Positions 36,489-43,557 of a stretch of 55,382 bases of DNA are shown one piece after another. The DNA comes from Onthomorpha sp937906975 (lineage in GTDB: Bacteria; Bacteroidota; Bacteroidia; Bacteroidales; P3): positions 1 through 55,382 of the forward strand of contig JAZLDH010000011.1 of the NCBI GenBank assembly GCA_045614605.1, written 5' to 3'. Positions within the stretch are counted from its first letter, which is position 1, and every line of letters starts with the position of its first letter. The position numbers and the translations under genes were made by a program. Under the pieces are notes generated by a model, which saw nothing but the letters and a program-made list of their open reading frames with translations, was not told the origin of the DNA and did not search any database.

Positions 36489-37349
36489 TTATTGTGCTTT
36501 TAGTTCTTTAATACAATCCTTTAAACTCTCTTCCCAATGAGGTATTCTTATTTTTAGTAATTCTTCCGATTCGCTTTTATCAAATACACTGAATTTTGGA
36601 CGAGTTGCAAGCGTAGGATATTGACTTGTGAGAATAGGATTAATTTTAATTTGTTTTTCTCCCCACAACTCTATTGCCTTTCTCGCAAAATCATACCAAG
36701 AGCAAACACCTTGATTGCTATAATGCAGAATACGATTTGTGTTTATATACTCTATTGCTCTAACTGCAAAGTCTGCCAAATCTCTTGCGTAGGTTGGACT
36801 TCCAATTTGGTCATATATAACATTTAACTCCTCTCTTGTTTGAGAAAGGTTAATCATTGTTTTAACAAAGTTTGACTTAAATTCACTATAAAGCCAACTT
36901 GTTCTAATTACAAAGGTTAAAGGATTGTTTTTTAAGCAATTTTCTTCTCCCATTAACTTGGTTTTGCCATATACAGACAAAGGATTTGTTTTCTCTTGTG
37001 GGTAATGAGGCTTGCAATCCTTTCCCTCAAAAACATAGTCCGTTGAAATATAAACAAGTCTTGCCTTATATTCACAGCAAAGCTTTGCAATATTAAGCGA
37101 GGCTTCAGCATTGATTTTCTCAGCCAAAGCACACTCTTGCTCAGCCTTATCCACAGCAGTATAAGCCGCAAAATGCAAAACGCAATATATGTTGTTTGTT
37201 TCAAAAAATGCCTTTAACTCTTCTTGATTGCAAATATCCAACTCCTCTTTGTCGGTATAGATAAAACTATATTGAGGAAAACCTCCTGCAATCTTTTTAA
37301 GAGAAGTCCCAAGCTGTCCTTGAGCACCAGTAACTAATATGTTTTTCAT
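36489..37349 (-). CDS. rfbD: dTDP-4-dehydrorhamnose reductase
   Basis: 286 aa. SDR fold with VTGAQGQLGTSLKKI at the N-terminus, LHFAAYTAVDKAEQE, the catalytic VYISTDYVFEGKDCKPHYPQEKTNPLSVYGKTKLMGE (Tyr-x3-Lys) and RTSWLYSEFKSNFVKTMI. Makes dTDP-rhamnose for surface polysaccharide. The other rml genes are not in the window. Promoter on the minus strand at 37376-37369. Confidence 0.95.
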   Translation of the reverse strand: MKNILVTGAQGQLGTSLKKIAGGFPQYSFIYTDKEELDICNQEELKAFFETNNIYCVLHFAAYTAVDKAEQECALAEKINAEASLNIAKLCCEYKARLVYISTDYVFEGKDCKPHYPQEKTNPLSVYGKTKLMGEENCLKNNPLTFVIRTSWLYSEFKSNFVKTMINLSQTREELNVIYDQIGSPTYARDLADFAVRAIEYINTNRILHYSNQGVCSWYDFARKAIELWGEKQIKINPILTSQYPTLATRPKFSVFDKSESEELLKIRIPHWEESLKDCIKELKAQ

Positions 37350-37368
37350 TCCTTTGATTTTCTTGCTA

Positions 37369-37376
37369 CAAAAATA
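37369..37376 (-). promoter_or_regulatory. -7 box of rfbD
   Basis: Minus strand reads TATTTTTGTAG, 20 bases upstream of ATG 37349. Confidence 0.65.
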
Positions 37377-37461
37377 CTAAGAAAAAAGAAAATAAAGCTA
37401 AGAAAAAGAAAAATAAATCAAAGAAAAAATTTTCTAATCCTAAGAAAAAAAATAAATATTG

Positions 37462-37469
37462 TATCTTTG
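37462..37469 (+). promoter_or_regulatory. -7 box of the O-antigen ligase gene
   Basis: TTGTATCTTTG, 26 bases before ATG 37495. It covers the TTG at 37459 that would otherwise be the first possible start. Confidence 0.75.
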
Positions 37470-37494
37470 TATTTTCAAACCTAAAAACAGCAAA

Positions 37495-39462
37495 ATGCAA
37501 AACAATAATAATATGAAAAAATGGATAAGGATACTTTTATGTTTCTTTATTTGTTTGCAGATGTTTCCGCCAATTTTAGTTTTAGATGTTACCTCGCTAA
37601 GACATTTCTTAATTGCATTGTTTGATATTGTGTCAATAGGGCTTGTACTCTATTATAGTTTTTGGAAAAAGCAAGAAATACTCTCCCGCTCCATATTTAC
37701 AAAAAATCCTCTTATGCCAATTTGGCTATTACTCATTATATATATGGGAGTTTCCATTAGTTGGGCAATCAATCCCATAGAAGGCTGGGCAGTTTTAAAT
37801 CGTTGGATACTCATTTTCCTTGCAATGATTATCTCAATAGGCTTTATGTTAAAGGATAATCACGCAATGAAAAACCTAATCATTTGCACCCTTGTCATAG
37901 CCACCATAAACGTACTCTCGTGCATTATTTGCTACTATGTTTTTGATGTTCACATTTCTCAACGCAATAACTTAAAACTAAATGGCTTTTATGGAAACAA
38001 AAATATCTTTGCAGTAGCCTTCCTTTTTAAACTACCATTTCTTTATTATGCAGTTTTGCGTTTCAAAAACTTTATTCGCTACTACTCTTTATTTCTAATA
38101 TTTGCAGTAAGCTTTTGTTTGCTAATCCTAAGCACACGTTCAAGTTTCATAGGCTTGTTTTTGCAACTTGCAGTCTTAGGATTTTATGGAGTTTTCTACA
38201 AAATCAAAAGCCGAAAACTATCAATTATTTTTAAACATTCAAGACTTTATCTATTGATTTGCCTTGTTGGAGTAGCAGGATTTGTTTTAGGCGATGCCTT
38301 CATTAAATATAATTTTAACAATTACTCAAAAATAAAAACAAACAACTATTCCATAGAAGCAAGAGTTAGCTCTATTGCAGAGGGGAACAGCAAAGGCAGA
38401 CTTTTAATATGGGAAAACACTTGCGAAATCATAAAACAATCTCCTCTTTCAGGATATGGAGTTGGCAATCACAAATTAGCAATTATGAAAGTAGAGTGTG
38501 CAAAAAAGCATGACTATGTTGTTTCGGACCATGCACACAATGACTTTTTGGAAATGTTTTCTGAACTTGGAATATTCGGATTTTTGATATATGTTTCCAC
38601 CTATTTAGTATTTGGAATTATGGCTTTGAGGCAAATGTTTCTTTATCCTCATTTGCAACATCGCCTTTTGGCAATAGTAGCTCTTTGCCTTATTTTGACA
38701 TACGCTAACGATGCTTTGTTTAACTTCCCTTTGGAGAGAGCCGATTGTCAAATATATTTGGTTTTAGCCGTAGCAATTTTAGTCTCAAACCACATTCGCA
38801 ACAGCAAAAACAAAGAAAAACCAATCTCAAAAGTAGCCTTGATTTTCCTTTCTCTTATTACAATTTCCGCTTTTGCGATAGAGAGTTTGCATTGTCAATC
38901 CTCCATTTTGCAAAAGAAAAGAATACATCAACACAATGGAGACACAACCATAAAATACACGCCAGAGGATTGGCTAAACAAGATGCCGTTTTTGCCAAAC
39001 ATAGACGAAAGCACAAAACCTATTGCAGTAAATGTAGCAGAACGCTTTGCAACAGCGGGCAATCATAGAAAAGCAATAGATATTCTTTTGCAGGATAACT
39101 CCAATCCTTATTATAGTTTAAAGGAATACCGCTTGGCAAACTATTATAATAGGTTGGAGGGAAAAAGCGATAGCGCCGCCTATTGGGCTCAAAGATGTAT
39201 TGAGATGAAACCCTTGTGTTATTCGCCTGTTCGCGTATTGGTGAACATTGCAGGCAAGAGGGGAGAATCACAAACACAGTTGCAATTAATCGATTCTTAT
39301 TTAGAAAAATATCAATTAGAGCCTATGGCCTGGGAGGACAAGGTAAACATTCTTAAAAGGCTAAATAAACTTCCCGAAGCCTTAGAAACCATTAAGCAAG
39401 CAAGAAAATATATGCCTAATAACGGCAAAATGAGAAAATTAGAACAAGAATTTGAAAAATAA
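37495..39462 (+). CDS. O-antigen ligase / Wzy-type membrane protein with TPR tail
   Basis: 655 aa from ATG 37495 (MQNNNNMKKW; ATG 37513 also possible). About 12 membrane spans to residue 460. The large periplasmic loop has the Wzy_C features: RLLIWENTCEIIKQSPLSGYGVGNH and VSDHAHNDFLEMFSELGIFGFLIY. The C-terminal 160 residues form TPR-like helices (KPIAVNVAERFATAGNHRKAIDILL, SLKEYRLANYYNRLEGKSDSAAYWAQRC). Joins or polymerises O-antigen units on lipid A core in the periplasm; ligase versus polymerase cannot be separated by sequence alone. Confidence 0.87.
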   Translation: MQNNNNMKKWIRILLCFFICLQMFPPILVLDVTSLRHFLIALFDIVSIGLVLYYSFWKKQEILSRSIFTKNPLMPIWLLLIIYMGVSISWAINPIEGWAVLNRWILIFLAMIISIGFMLKDNHAMKNLIICTLVIATINVLSCIICYYVFDVHISQRNNLKLNGFYGNKNIFAVAFLFKLPFLYYAVLRFKNFIRYYSLFLIFAVSFCLLILSTRSSFIGLFLQLAVLGFYGVFYKIKSRKLSIIFKHSRLYLLICLVGVAGFVLGDAFIKYNFNNYSKIKTNNYSIEARVSSIAEGNSKGRLLIWENTCEIIKQSPLSGYGVGNHKLAIMKVECAKKHDYVVSDHAHNDFLEMFSELGIFGFLIYVSTYLVFGIMALRQMFLYPHLQHRLLAIVALCLILTYANDALFNFPLERADCQIYLVLAVAILVSNHIRNSKNKEKPISKVALIFLSLITISAFAIESLHCQSSILQKKRIHQHNGDTTIKYTPEDWLNKMPFLPNIDESTKPIAVNVAERFATAGNHRKAIDILLQDNSNPYYSLKEYRLANYYNRLEGKSDSAAYWAQRCIEMKPLCYSPVRVLVNIAGKRGESQTQLQLIDSYLEKYQLEPMAWEDKVNILKRLNKLPEALETIKQARKYMPNNGKMRKLEQEFEK

Positions 39463-39475
39463 GGCTTAATTTTTT

Positions 39476-39519
39476 CTTGTTGAAAATCAGATGTTTGATT
39501 GTTTTATCAACAAGTTTTT
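39476..39519 (+). terminator. Terminator after the O-antigen ligase gene
   Basis: CTTGTTGA (39476-39483) pairs with TCAACAAG (39507-39514) around a 23-base loop, then TTTTTA. Confidence 0.65.
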
Positions 39520-39552
39520 AAACAAAACAACGCCATATTTGAAATTAAGTTG

Positions 39553-39560
39553 TAATTTTG
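39553..39560 (+). promoter_or_regulatory. -7 box of the small Thr/Glu lipoprotein gene
   Basis: TTGTAATTTTGCAG, 45 bases before ATG 39606. Confidence 0.75.
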
Positions 39561-39605
39561 CAGGGTTAAAACAAAGAATTATCAACAATTAAAAAAGGAA
39601 AAGAA

Positions 39606-39770
39606 ATGAAAAAAGCATTGTTTGTATTAGCAGTAGCAGGATTCTTCGCTGCTTGCGGTGGAGCAACTGAAACAGCAACTGAAACAGCAACTGAAACTCC
39701 AGCTGTAGAAACTGAAGTTGTAGCTGAAACAGCTACTGAAACAGCAGTAGAAACTCCAGTAGCTGAATAA
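39606..39770 (+). CDS. 54-aa lipoprotein with Thr-Glu repeats
   Basis: Short gene with its own promoter (39553) and terminator (39811). Leader MKKALFVLAVAGFFAAC has a normal lipobox (FAAC, Cys 17). The mature 38 residues use almost only A, T, E, V and P in a repeating ATET/AVETP pattern, ending TPVAE. An A/G-rich AAAAAAGGAAAAG stretch precedes the ATG. Probably an abundant, disordered, strongly acidic surface or periplasmic lipoprotein. I know no function for it. Confidence 0.85.
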   Translation: MKKALFVLAVAGFFAACGGATETATETATETPAVETEVVAETATETAVETPVAE

Positions 39771-39810
39771 TTTATTCGCTCTTAGGAGAAAATTTCAGTA
39801 AGAAAGATTA

Positions 39811-39844
39811 AGGCAGTCCCAAGTAAAGAGACTGCTTTTTTTTG
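39811..39844 (+). terminator. Terminator of the small lipoprotein gene
   Basis: GCAGTC (39813-39818) pairs with GACTGC (39830-39835), then TTTTTTTT. Confidence 0.85.
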
Positions 39845-39884
39845 TGTCTATTCGTTTCCTATAAACTTGTTTTCCCTCCACTTA

Positions 39885-39972
39885 AAGCCCAAATACTACG
39901 AAAAAATCCGCAAGCAAATTTCCTGTTCGTTTTTTTTGATTTATTTGCCCTTAATTAAAAATCACTAAATCA
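39885..39972. repeat. Dispersed intergenic element, copy 2
   Basis: AAGCCCAAAT (39885-39894) and TAAAAATCACTAAATCA (39956-39972) with the same spacing as copy 1 at 17272-17359. After the second word both copies continue TGATTTnTTAAAA. The interior between the words is largely different. Confidence 0.5.
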
Positions 39973-40054
39973 GTGATTTATTAAAATATTCCTCGTTTTC
40001 ACAGTCTAAAACCACGTTTTTGCTTTGCTTTTTCCTTAGTTTTAGAGAATTTTT

Positions 40055-40143
40055 ATCGCAAGAAAACACTACGTTTCTCGGAGCAAAATTTTTTTTCTCG
40101 CACAAAAAAAATTTTTCTTGCGATATTATTAAATTTTGCTCCG
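40055..40143. repeat. Two interlocking inverted repeats (A-B-A'-B' order)
   Basis: A: ATCGCAAGAAAA 40055-40066; B: CGGAGCAAAATTT 40079-40091; A': exact complement of A at 40113-40124; B': exact complement of B at 40131-40143. Stems of 12 and 13 bp that cross, the order of a pseudoknot. Confidence 0.65.
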
Positions 40144-40253
40144 ATTTCAGCAAAATTTCTCTTAATTTTTGCTCAATTTTCGTCAGAAATTTCAAAATTA
40201 AGTTTTGTAAAAATTTCTTCGCTCTTTTGAATAAAAAATTTATTTACGTTTTT

Positions 40254-40313
40254 TTATTTCCTAATCACTTTCTTCAAATCCAAAACAAAGGCAACTGCTA
40301 TGAAAATTAGCAC
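40254..40313 (-). pseudogene. Remnant of a flippase 3' end
   Basis: On the minus strand the last codons read VLIFIAVAFVLDLKKVIRK, then a stop. The intact flippase at 42112-43551 ends VLIFIAVAFFLDIKKALRR and a stop: 14 of 19 residues identical, and 43 of 53 bases identical between 40261-40313 and 42119-42171, including a 17-base identical block (GCTATGAAAATTAGCAC). Frame and stop are conserved, so this is homologous coding sequence. Upstream similarity fades after a small gap (ITLHIVIYVL against NTLCVL). No full gene remains. Confidence 0.75.
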
Positions 40314-40393
40314 ATAAATTACTATGTGTAGTGTGATAATTGTAAGTTTGAATAAAAAAATAAATGAGAAATAATGATTTGAAAACTTTTTTG

Positions 40394-40401
40394 TAATTTT
40401 G
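40394..40401 (+). promoter_or_regulatory. -7 box of the ATPase cassette
   Basis: TTGTAATTTTGC, 34 bases before ATG 40435. Confidence 0.7.
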
Positions 40402-40434
40402 CTTGTTCGTTTGTAATAAAATAATTTAAAAACA

Positions 40435-41472
40435 ATGTTTAATAAAATAGAAATCGAGAGATTTAGGGGTATAAAGCACGCTTCGATAGAGGGTTTCAAG
40501 CAAATCAATCTTTTTTTTGGGAAAAATAATTGTGGTAAGTCCACTTTGTTAGAATCTTTATGTTTATCTGCGGGATTATCTAATCCGATATTATTAAGAA
40601 ATGTTAATCTGTTGAGAGGTTATTTTAAAAGTTTTCGTTTTGAAGATTTTATATTAAATTTCTATAACTTAGACTCAACTCAACCAATTCATTTTAAAAT
40701 AAATAATGATGAGGAAAGGGATTTAAAAATCAATGTTAATGAGAAAGATAAGATAAGTATTCCTATTGAAAACGAAACTATTGATAAATTATCTAATGTT
40801 GCGGATAAGGATTATGAAGTAATATTTGATTTTGTAGTAAATGGACAAAATTTTAATACCAAATTGCAATTTGATTCTGCTAAACCAGAAGAATTTACAT
40901 GGGAAAAAGAGAGTAATTATGAGGAATCATTGAAATGTATCTACTTTGCTCCTAATTATGCTTTGAAAGAATCAATAGAAGGCTTGGAAACTATTATAAA
41001 AAATAAAGATGAAGACTTTATTATAGAATGTCTAAAAATTATAGATCCTCGTATTAAAGATTTTGAACTTATAGATAAAGAGTTACTTGTTGATATTGCT
41101 CTTGGTAAACTCATACCTATAAATATGATGGGAGATGGGGTGAGAAAAATTGTCTCTCTTTTATCAACAATATACACTTGTAAGAAAGGTATTGTGCTAA
41201 TTGATGAAATTAGTAATGGATTTCATCACTCTGTAATGGGTAATTTGTGGAAAGTTCTCATAAATGCTGCTATAAAAAATGAAACACAACTTTTTATAAC
41301 AACGCATGATTATGACTCAATTAAGGGATTAAGAGATGTAGCCCTTGATATGTATAATGATAAAGTCGCAACATTTAGTTTGATTAGGACTTTAAACGAT
41401 GAATTAAAGGCTTTTCATTATTCTTTGGAGAGTTTAGATTACGCCCTTGAACAAAATAGCGAAGTGAGGTAA
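40435..41472 (+). CDS. OLD/RecF-like AAA ATPase of a two-gene cassette
   Basis: 345 aa. N-terminal RecF-like start IEIERFRGIKHASIEGFKQINLFFGKNNCGKSTLLESL, Walker A GKNNCGKST at 29-37. A variable middle (60-215) follows. MMGDGVRKIVSLL near 230 resembles the ABC signature, Walker B is GIVLIDEISNGFHHSVM at about 252-268, and the switch histidine is in FITTHDYDSIKGL near 290. No nuclease domain in the chain. The TOPRIM-like protein follows 1 base later. Split ATPase plus TOPRIM resembles PARIS-type and other OLD-related defence pairs; function inferred from architecture only. Confidence 0.85.
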   Translation: MFNKIEIERFRGIKHASIEGFKQINLFFGKNNCGKSTLLESLCLSAGLSNPILLRNVNLLRGYFKSFRFEDFILNFYNLDSTQPIHFKINNDEERDLKINVNEKDKISIPIENETIDKLSNVADKDYEVIFDFVVNGQNFNTKLQFDSAKPEEFTWEKESNYEESLKCIYFAPNYALKESIEGLETIIKNKDEDFIIECLKIIDPRIKDFELIDKELLVDIALGKLIPINMMGDGVRKIVSLLSTIYTCKKGIVLIDEISNGFHHSVMGNLWKVLINAAIKNETQLFITTHDYDSIKGLRDVALDMYNDKVATFSLIRTLNDELKAFHYSLESLDYALEQNSEVR

Positions 41473-41473
41473 T

Positions 41474-42109
41474 ATGACACATATTTATATTGAAGCAAAA
41501 AATAATCACCAAACAGAATATTTCTTTTTAAAAGCGATAATAAGCGAATGTTTTCCAGAAAAAAAAGAAGGAAGTGATTTTAAATTTTATTTTTTAGACG
41601 GTGTAGATAATCTTTTTAGTGAAAATACCTCTAATATTCAAACAATACAAAAAGCACAAGCAGAAGGAACGAAAGTAATTGTGATAGCAGATGCTGATAC
41701 TATTGAAAAAGGTTGGGGATATGAAAAGCGAAAAAAACAAATAGAAGAAGGAATGAAACAAAATAGTGTTTCTTTTGATTATTTTATTTATCCGAAAAAT
41801 AGAGATGAAGGAGATGTAGAAACTTTAATGGAAGAAATTGCTCGTAAAGATTTACATAAGACTTTTTTTGATTGTTTTGAAAAATATGAAATGTGTATTT
41901 CAGGAGAAACTTATGAAAATGGCAAACAAAAGTACAATACTCCTAACCTAAAAGGTAAGTTACACACTTATATAACTGCACAGAAATTGTCTAACAAAAA
42001 GAAAAGTAAGTTAGGCGAAGGGAATTGGCTGTTTGATGACAAAAATTATTGGGACGTAGACAGCGAAGTATTAAATCCTTTAAAAGAGTTTCTTAAAGCA
42101 CACCTTTAA
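41474..42109 (+). CDS. DUF3226/TOPRIM-like partner of the ATPase
   Basis: 211 aa. Begins MTHIYIEAKNNHQTEYFFLKAI: a strand ending in an acidic residue (Glu 7), then a helix. The next metal-site strand is VIVIADADTIEKGW with Asp 73 and Asp 75, and IYPKNRDEGDVETLMEEIA (105-123) carries further acids (Asp 114, Glu 116). Glu then DxD is the TOPRIM order, and the P-x-n-G-D-x-E-x-L stretch matches what I recall of DUF3226. Likely a metal-dependent nuclease or nucleotide enzyme controlled by the ATPase. It ends 2 bases from the convergent flippase stop. Confidence 0.7.
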   Translation: MTHIYIEAKNNHQTEYFFLKAIISECFPEKKEGSDFKFYFLDGVDNLFSENTSNIQTIQKAQAEGTKVIVIADADTIEKGWGYEKRKKQIEEGMKQNSVSFDYFIYPKNRDEGDVETLMEEIARKDLHKTFFDCFEKYEMCISGETYENGKQKYNTPNLKGKLHTYITAQKLSNKKKSKLGEGNWLFDDKNYWDVDSEVLNPLKEFLKAHL

Positions 42110-42111
42110 TT

Positions 42112-43551
42112 CTATCTTCTCAACGCTTTCTTTATGTCCAAGAAAAATGCAACGGCTATGAAAATTAGCACGCATAGGGTGTTGATTCCTAATCTTATTA
42201 GATTGTTTTCGTAATCTTGGAAGAGATTCATTACAAAGAATAAGCCTAATGCAAGGATTAGGTAAGTGAAGAAACGTTTTATTGGGTATTTTACTGGATA
42301 GAATTTTTGTCCTACCGCCCAACAGATTATCATTATTGCAGCATAACAAATCAATGTGGTGTATGCTGCTCCCATATAGCCAAAGCGTGGCACTAAAATA
42401 AAGTTTAAAACCAAGGTTATTGCAGCTCCTATTGCTGAGATGTAGGCTCCGTATATTGTCTTATCGCTTACCTTATACCAAATAGAAAGATTGTAATATA
42501 TTCCTAAGCAAAAGTTTGCCAATAGCAAGATTGGTACAACTTTTAAGCCAACTCTATATTCCTCGCTGACGAAATATTGAAATAAATCCATATAAGCGAT
42601 TACTCCAAGAAAGATTGTGAGCAAGAAAATAGTGAAAACAAGCATTACAGAGGAGTATGTTTGTTTTGCATCTTTGGATTTCATTTTTGAGAAGAAGAAA
42701 GGCTCGGCTGCAAACTTAAATGCTTGTATGAAAAGGCTCATTACGATAGAAATCTTGTAGCAAGCGCCATAAATTCCTATTTGTTGCATTGCGTAAGTGT
42801 TGCAATCCGCAGTTGTTTCAGGGCAAATCAAAAGTCTTTTCAATGCAATGCGGTCAAAAGTTTCGTTTATCATTCCTGCCAATCCGCCAATCATTACAGG
42901 AAGTCCGTAAAGCAACATTTCTTTTAAAAGAGGGAAACTGATTTTTAGTCTGAATTTAGAATATTCTGGAAGTAACATCACAACGGATATTGCACTTGCT
43001 AAGAAATTTGAAATAAAAATACATTCAACAAGGTTATCTGGTTTAAGAATAAAAAAGAATAATAGATTAAATCCTATATTTGAAAAAATATCTACGCTTT
43101 TTATCAAGGCAAATCGTGCTGCCTTGTTTTCTTGTCTTAGTTTTGCGTAAGGAATTGCACGAAAGGCGTCAAGTGCAACAATGATTAAAAACCATTTTAT
43201 GTAGTTTTGCTCGTTTTCATATTGCATATATTCGCTTATGCTACCAATATTGAAAAAGGTTAGCAAGAGAAATAGCGAGGTTGTGCAGAAAAGCGAAAAT
43301 AAAGACGTGTTAAAGACTACGGACTTATCATCGTGTTTTTGGCAAAAGCGAAAATATGCCGTTTCCATGCCGTAGGTGAGAATTATCATAAGGAAAGAAA
43401 TGTAGGCATAAAGCTCTGAGACTACTCCGTATTTGTCTGCTGTTAGTGAATAGGTGTAAACAGGTACTAAAAGATAGTTTAAAAATCTTCCTAATATGGT
43501 TGGCAGTCCGTAAATCGCGGTTTGTCCTGCAAGTTTTTTAATATCGCTCAT
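42112..43551 (-). CDS. Polysaccharide flippase (Wzx/MATE superfamily)
   Basis: 479 aa, about 12-14 membrane spans. Opening SDIKKLAGQTAIYGLPTILGRFLNYLLVPVYTYSLTADKYGVVSELYAYISF is the classic start of Bacteroidota oligosaccharide flippases; LLYGLPVMIGGLAGMINETFDRIALKRLL is the central conserved loop. Moves lipid-linked sugar units to the periplasmic face. It follows the M28 peptidase gene by 6 bases on the same strand. Its 3' 53 bases are duplicated at 40261-40313. Confidence 0.9.
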   Translation of the reverse strand: MSDIKKLAGQTAIYGLPTILGRFLNYLLVPVYTYSLTADKYGVVSELYAYISFLMIILTYGMETAYFRFCQKHDDKSVVFNTSLFSLFCTTSLFLLLTFFNIGSISEYMQYENEQNYIKWFLIIVALDAFRAIPYAKLRQENKAARFALIKSVDIFSNIGFNLLFFFILKPDNLVECIFISNFLASAISVVMLLPEYSKFRLKISFPLLKEMLLYGLPVMIGGLAGMINETFDRIALKRLLICPETTADCNTYAMQQIGIYGACYKISIVMSLFIQAFKFAAEPFFFSKMKSKDAKQTYSSVMLVFTIFLLTIFLGVIAYMDLFQYFVSEEYRVGLKVVPILLLANFCLGIYYNLSIWYKVSDKTIYGAYISAIGAAITLVLNFILVPRFGYMGAAYTTLICYAAIMIICWAVGQKFYPVKYPIKRFFTYLILALGLFFVMNLFQDYENNLIRLGINTLCVLIFIAVAFFLDIKKALRR

Positions 43552-43557
43552 TTTCTC

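Larger units (their letters stand above)
39845..40434. other. 590-base AT-rich region before the ATPase cassette
   Basis: No believable complete gene; open frames here are low-complexity (F, K, N, L). It contains a second copy of the intergenic element (39885-39972), two interlocking inverted repeats (40055-40143), a remnant of a flippase 3' end on the minus strand (40254-40313) and the cassette promoter (40394). Confidence 0.75.

Noticed and set aside
37459..37494. TTG start for the O-antigen ligase-type protein
   Set aside because: The codon precedes the TATCTTTG promoter box, so it is not in the mRNA.
39965..40195. 76-codon minus-strand frame in the same gap
   Set aside because: Composition-driven; it spans the crossing inverted repeats and resembles no protein.
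40020..40310. 96-codon plus-strand frame in the AT-rich gap
   Set aside because: Low-complexity F/K/N sequence through inverted repeats and the flippase remnant; no plausible start context.
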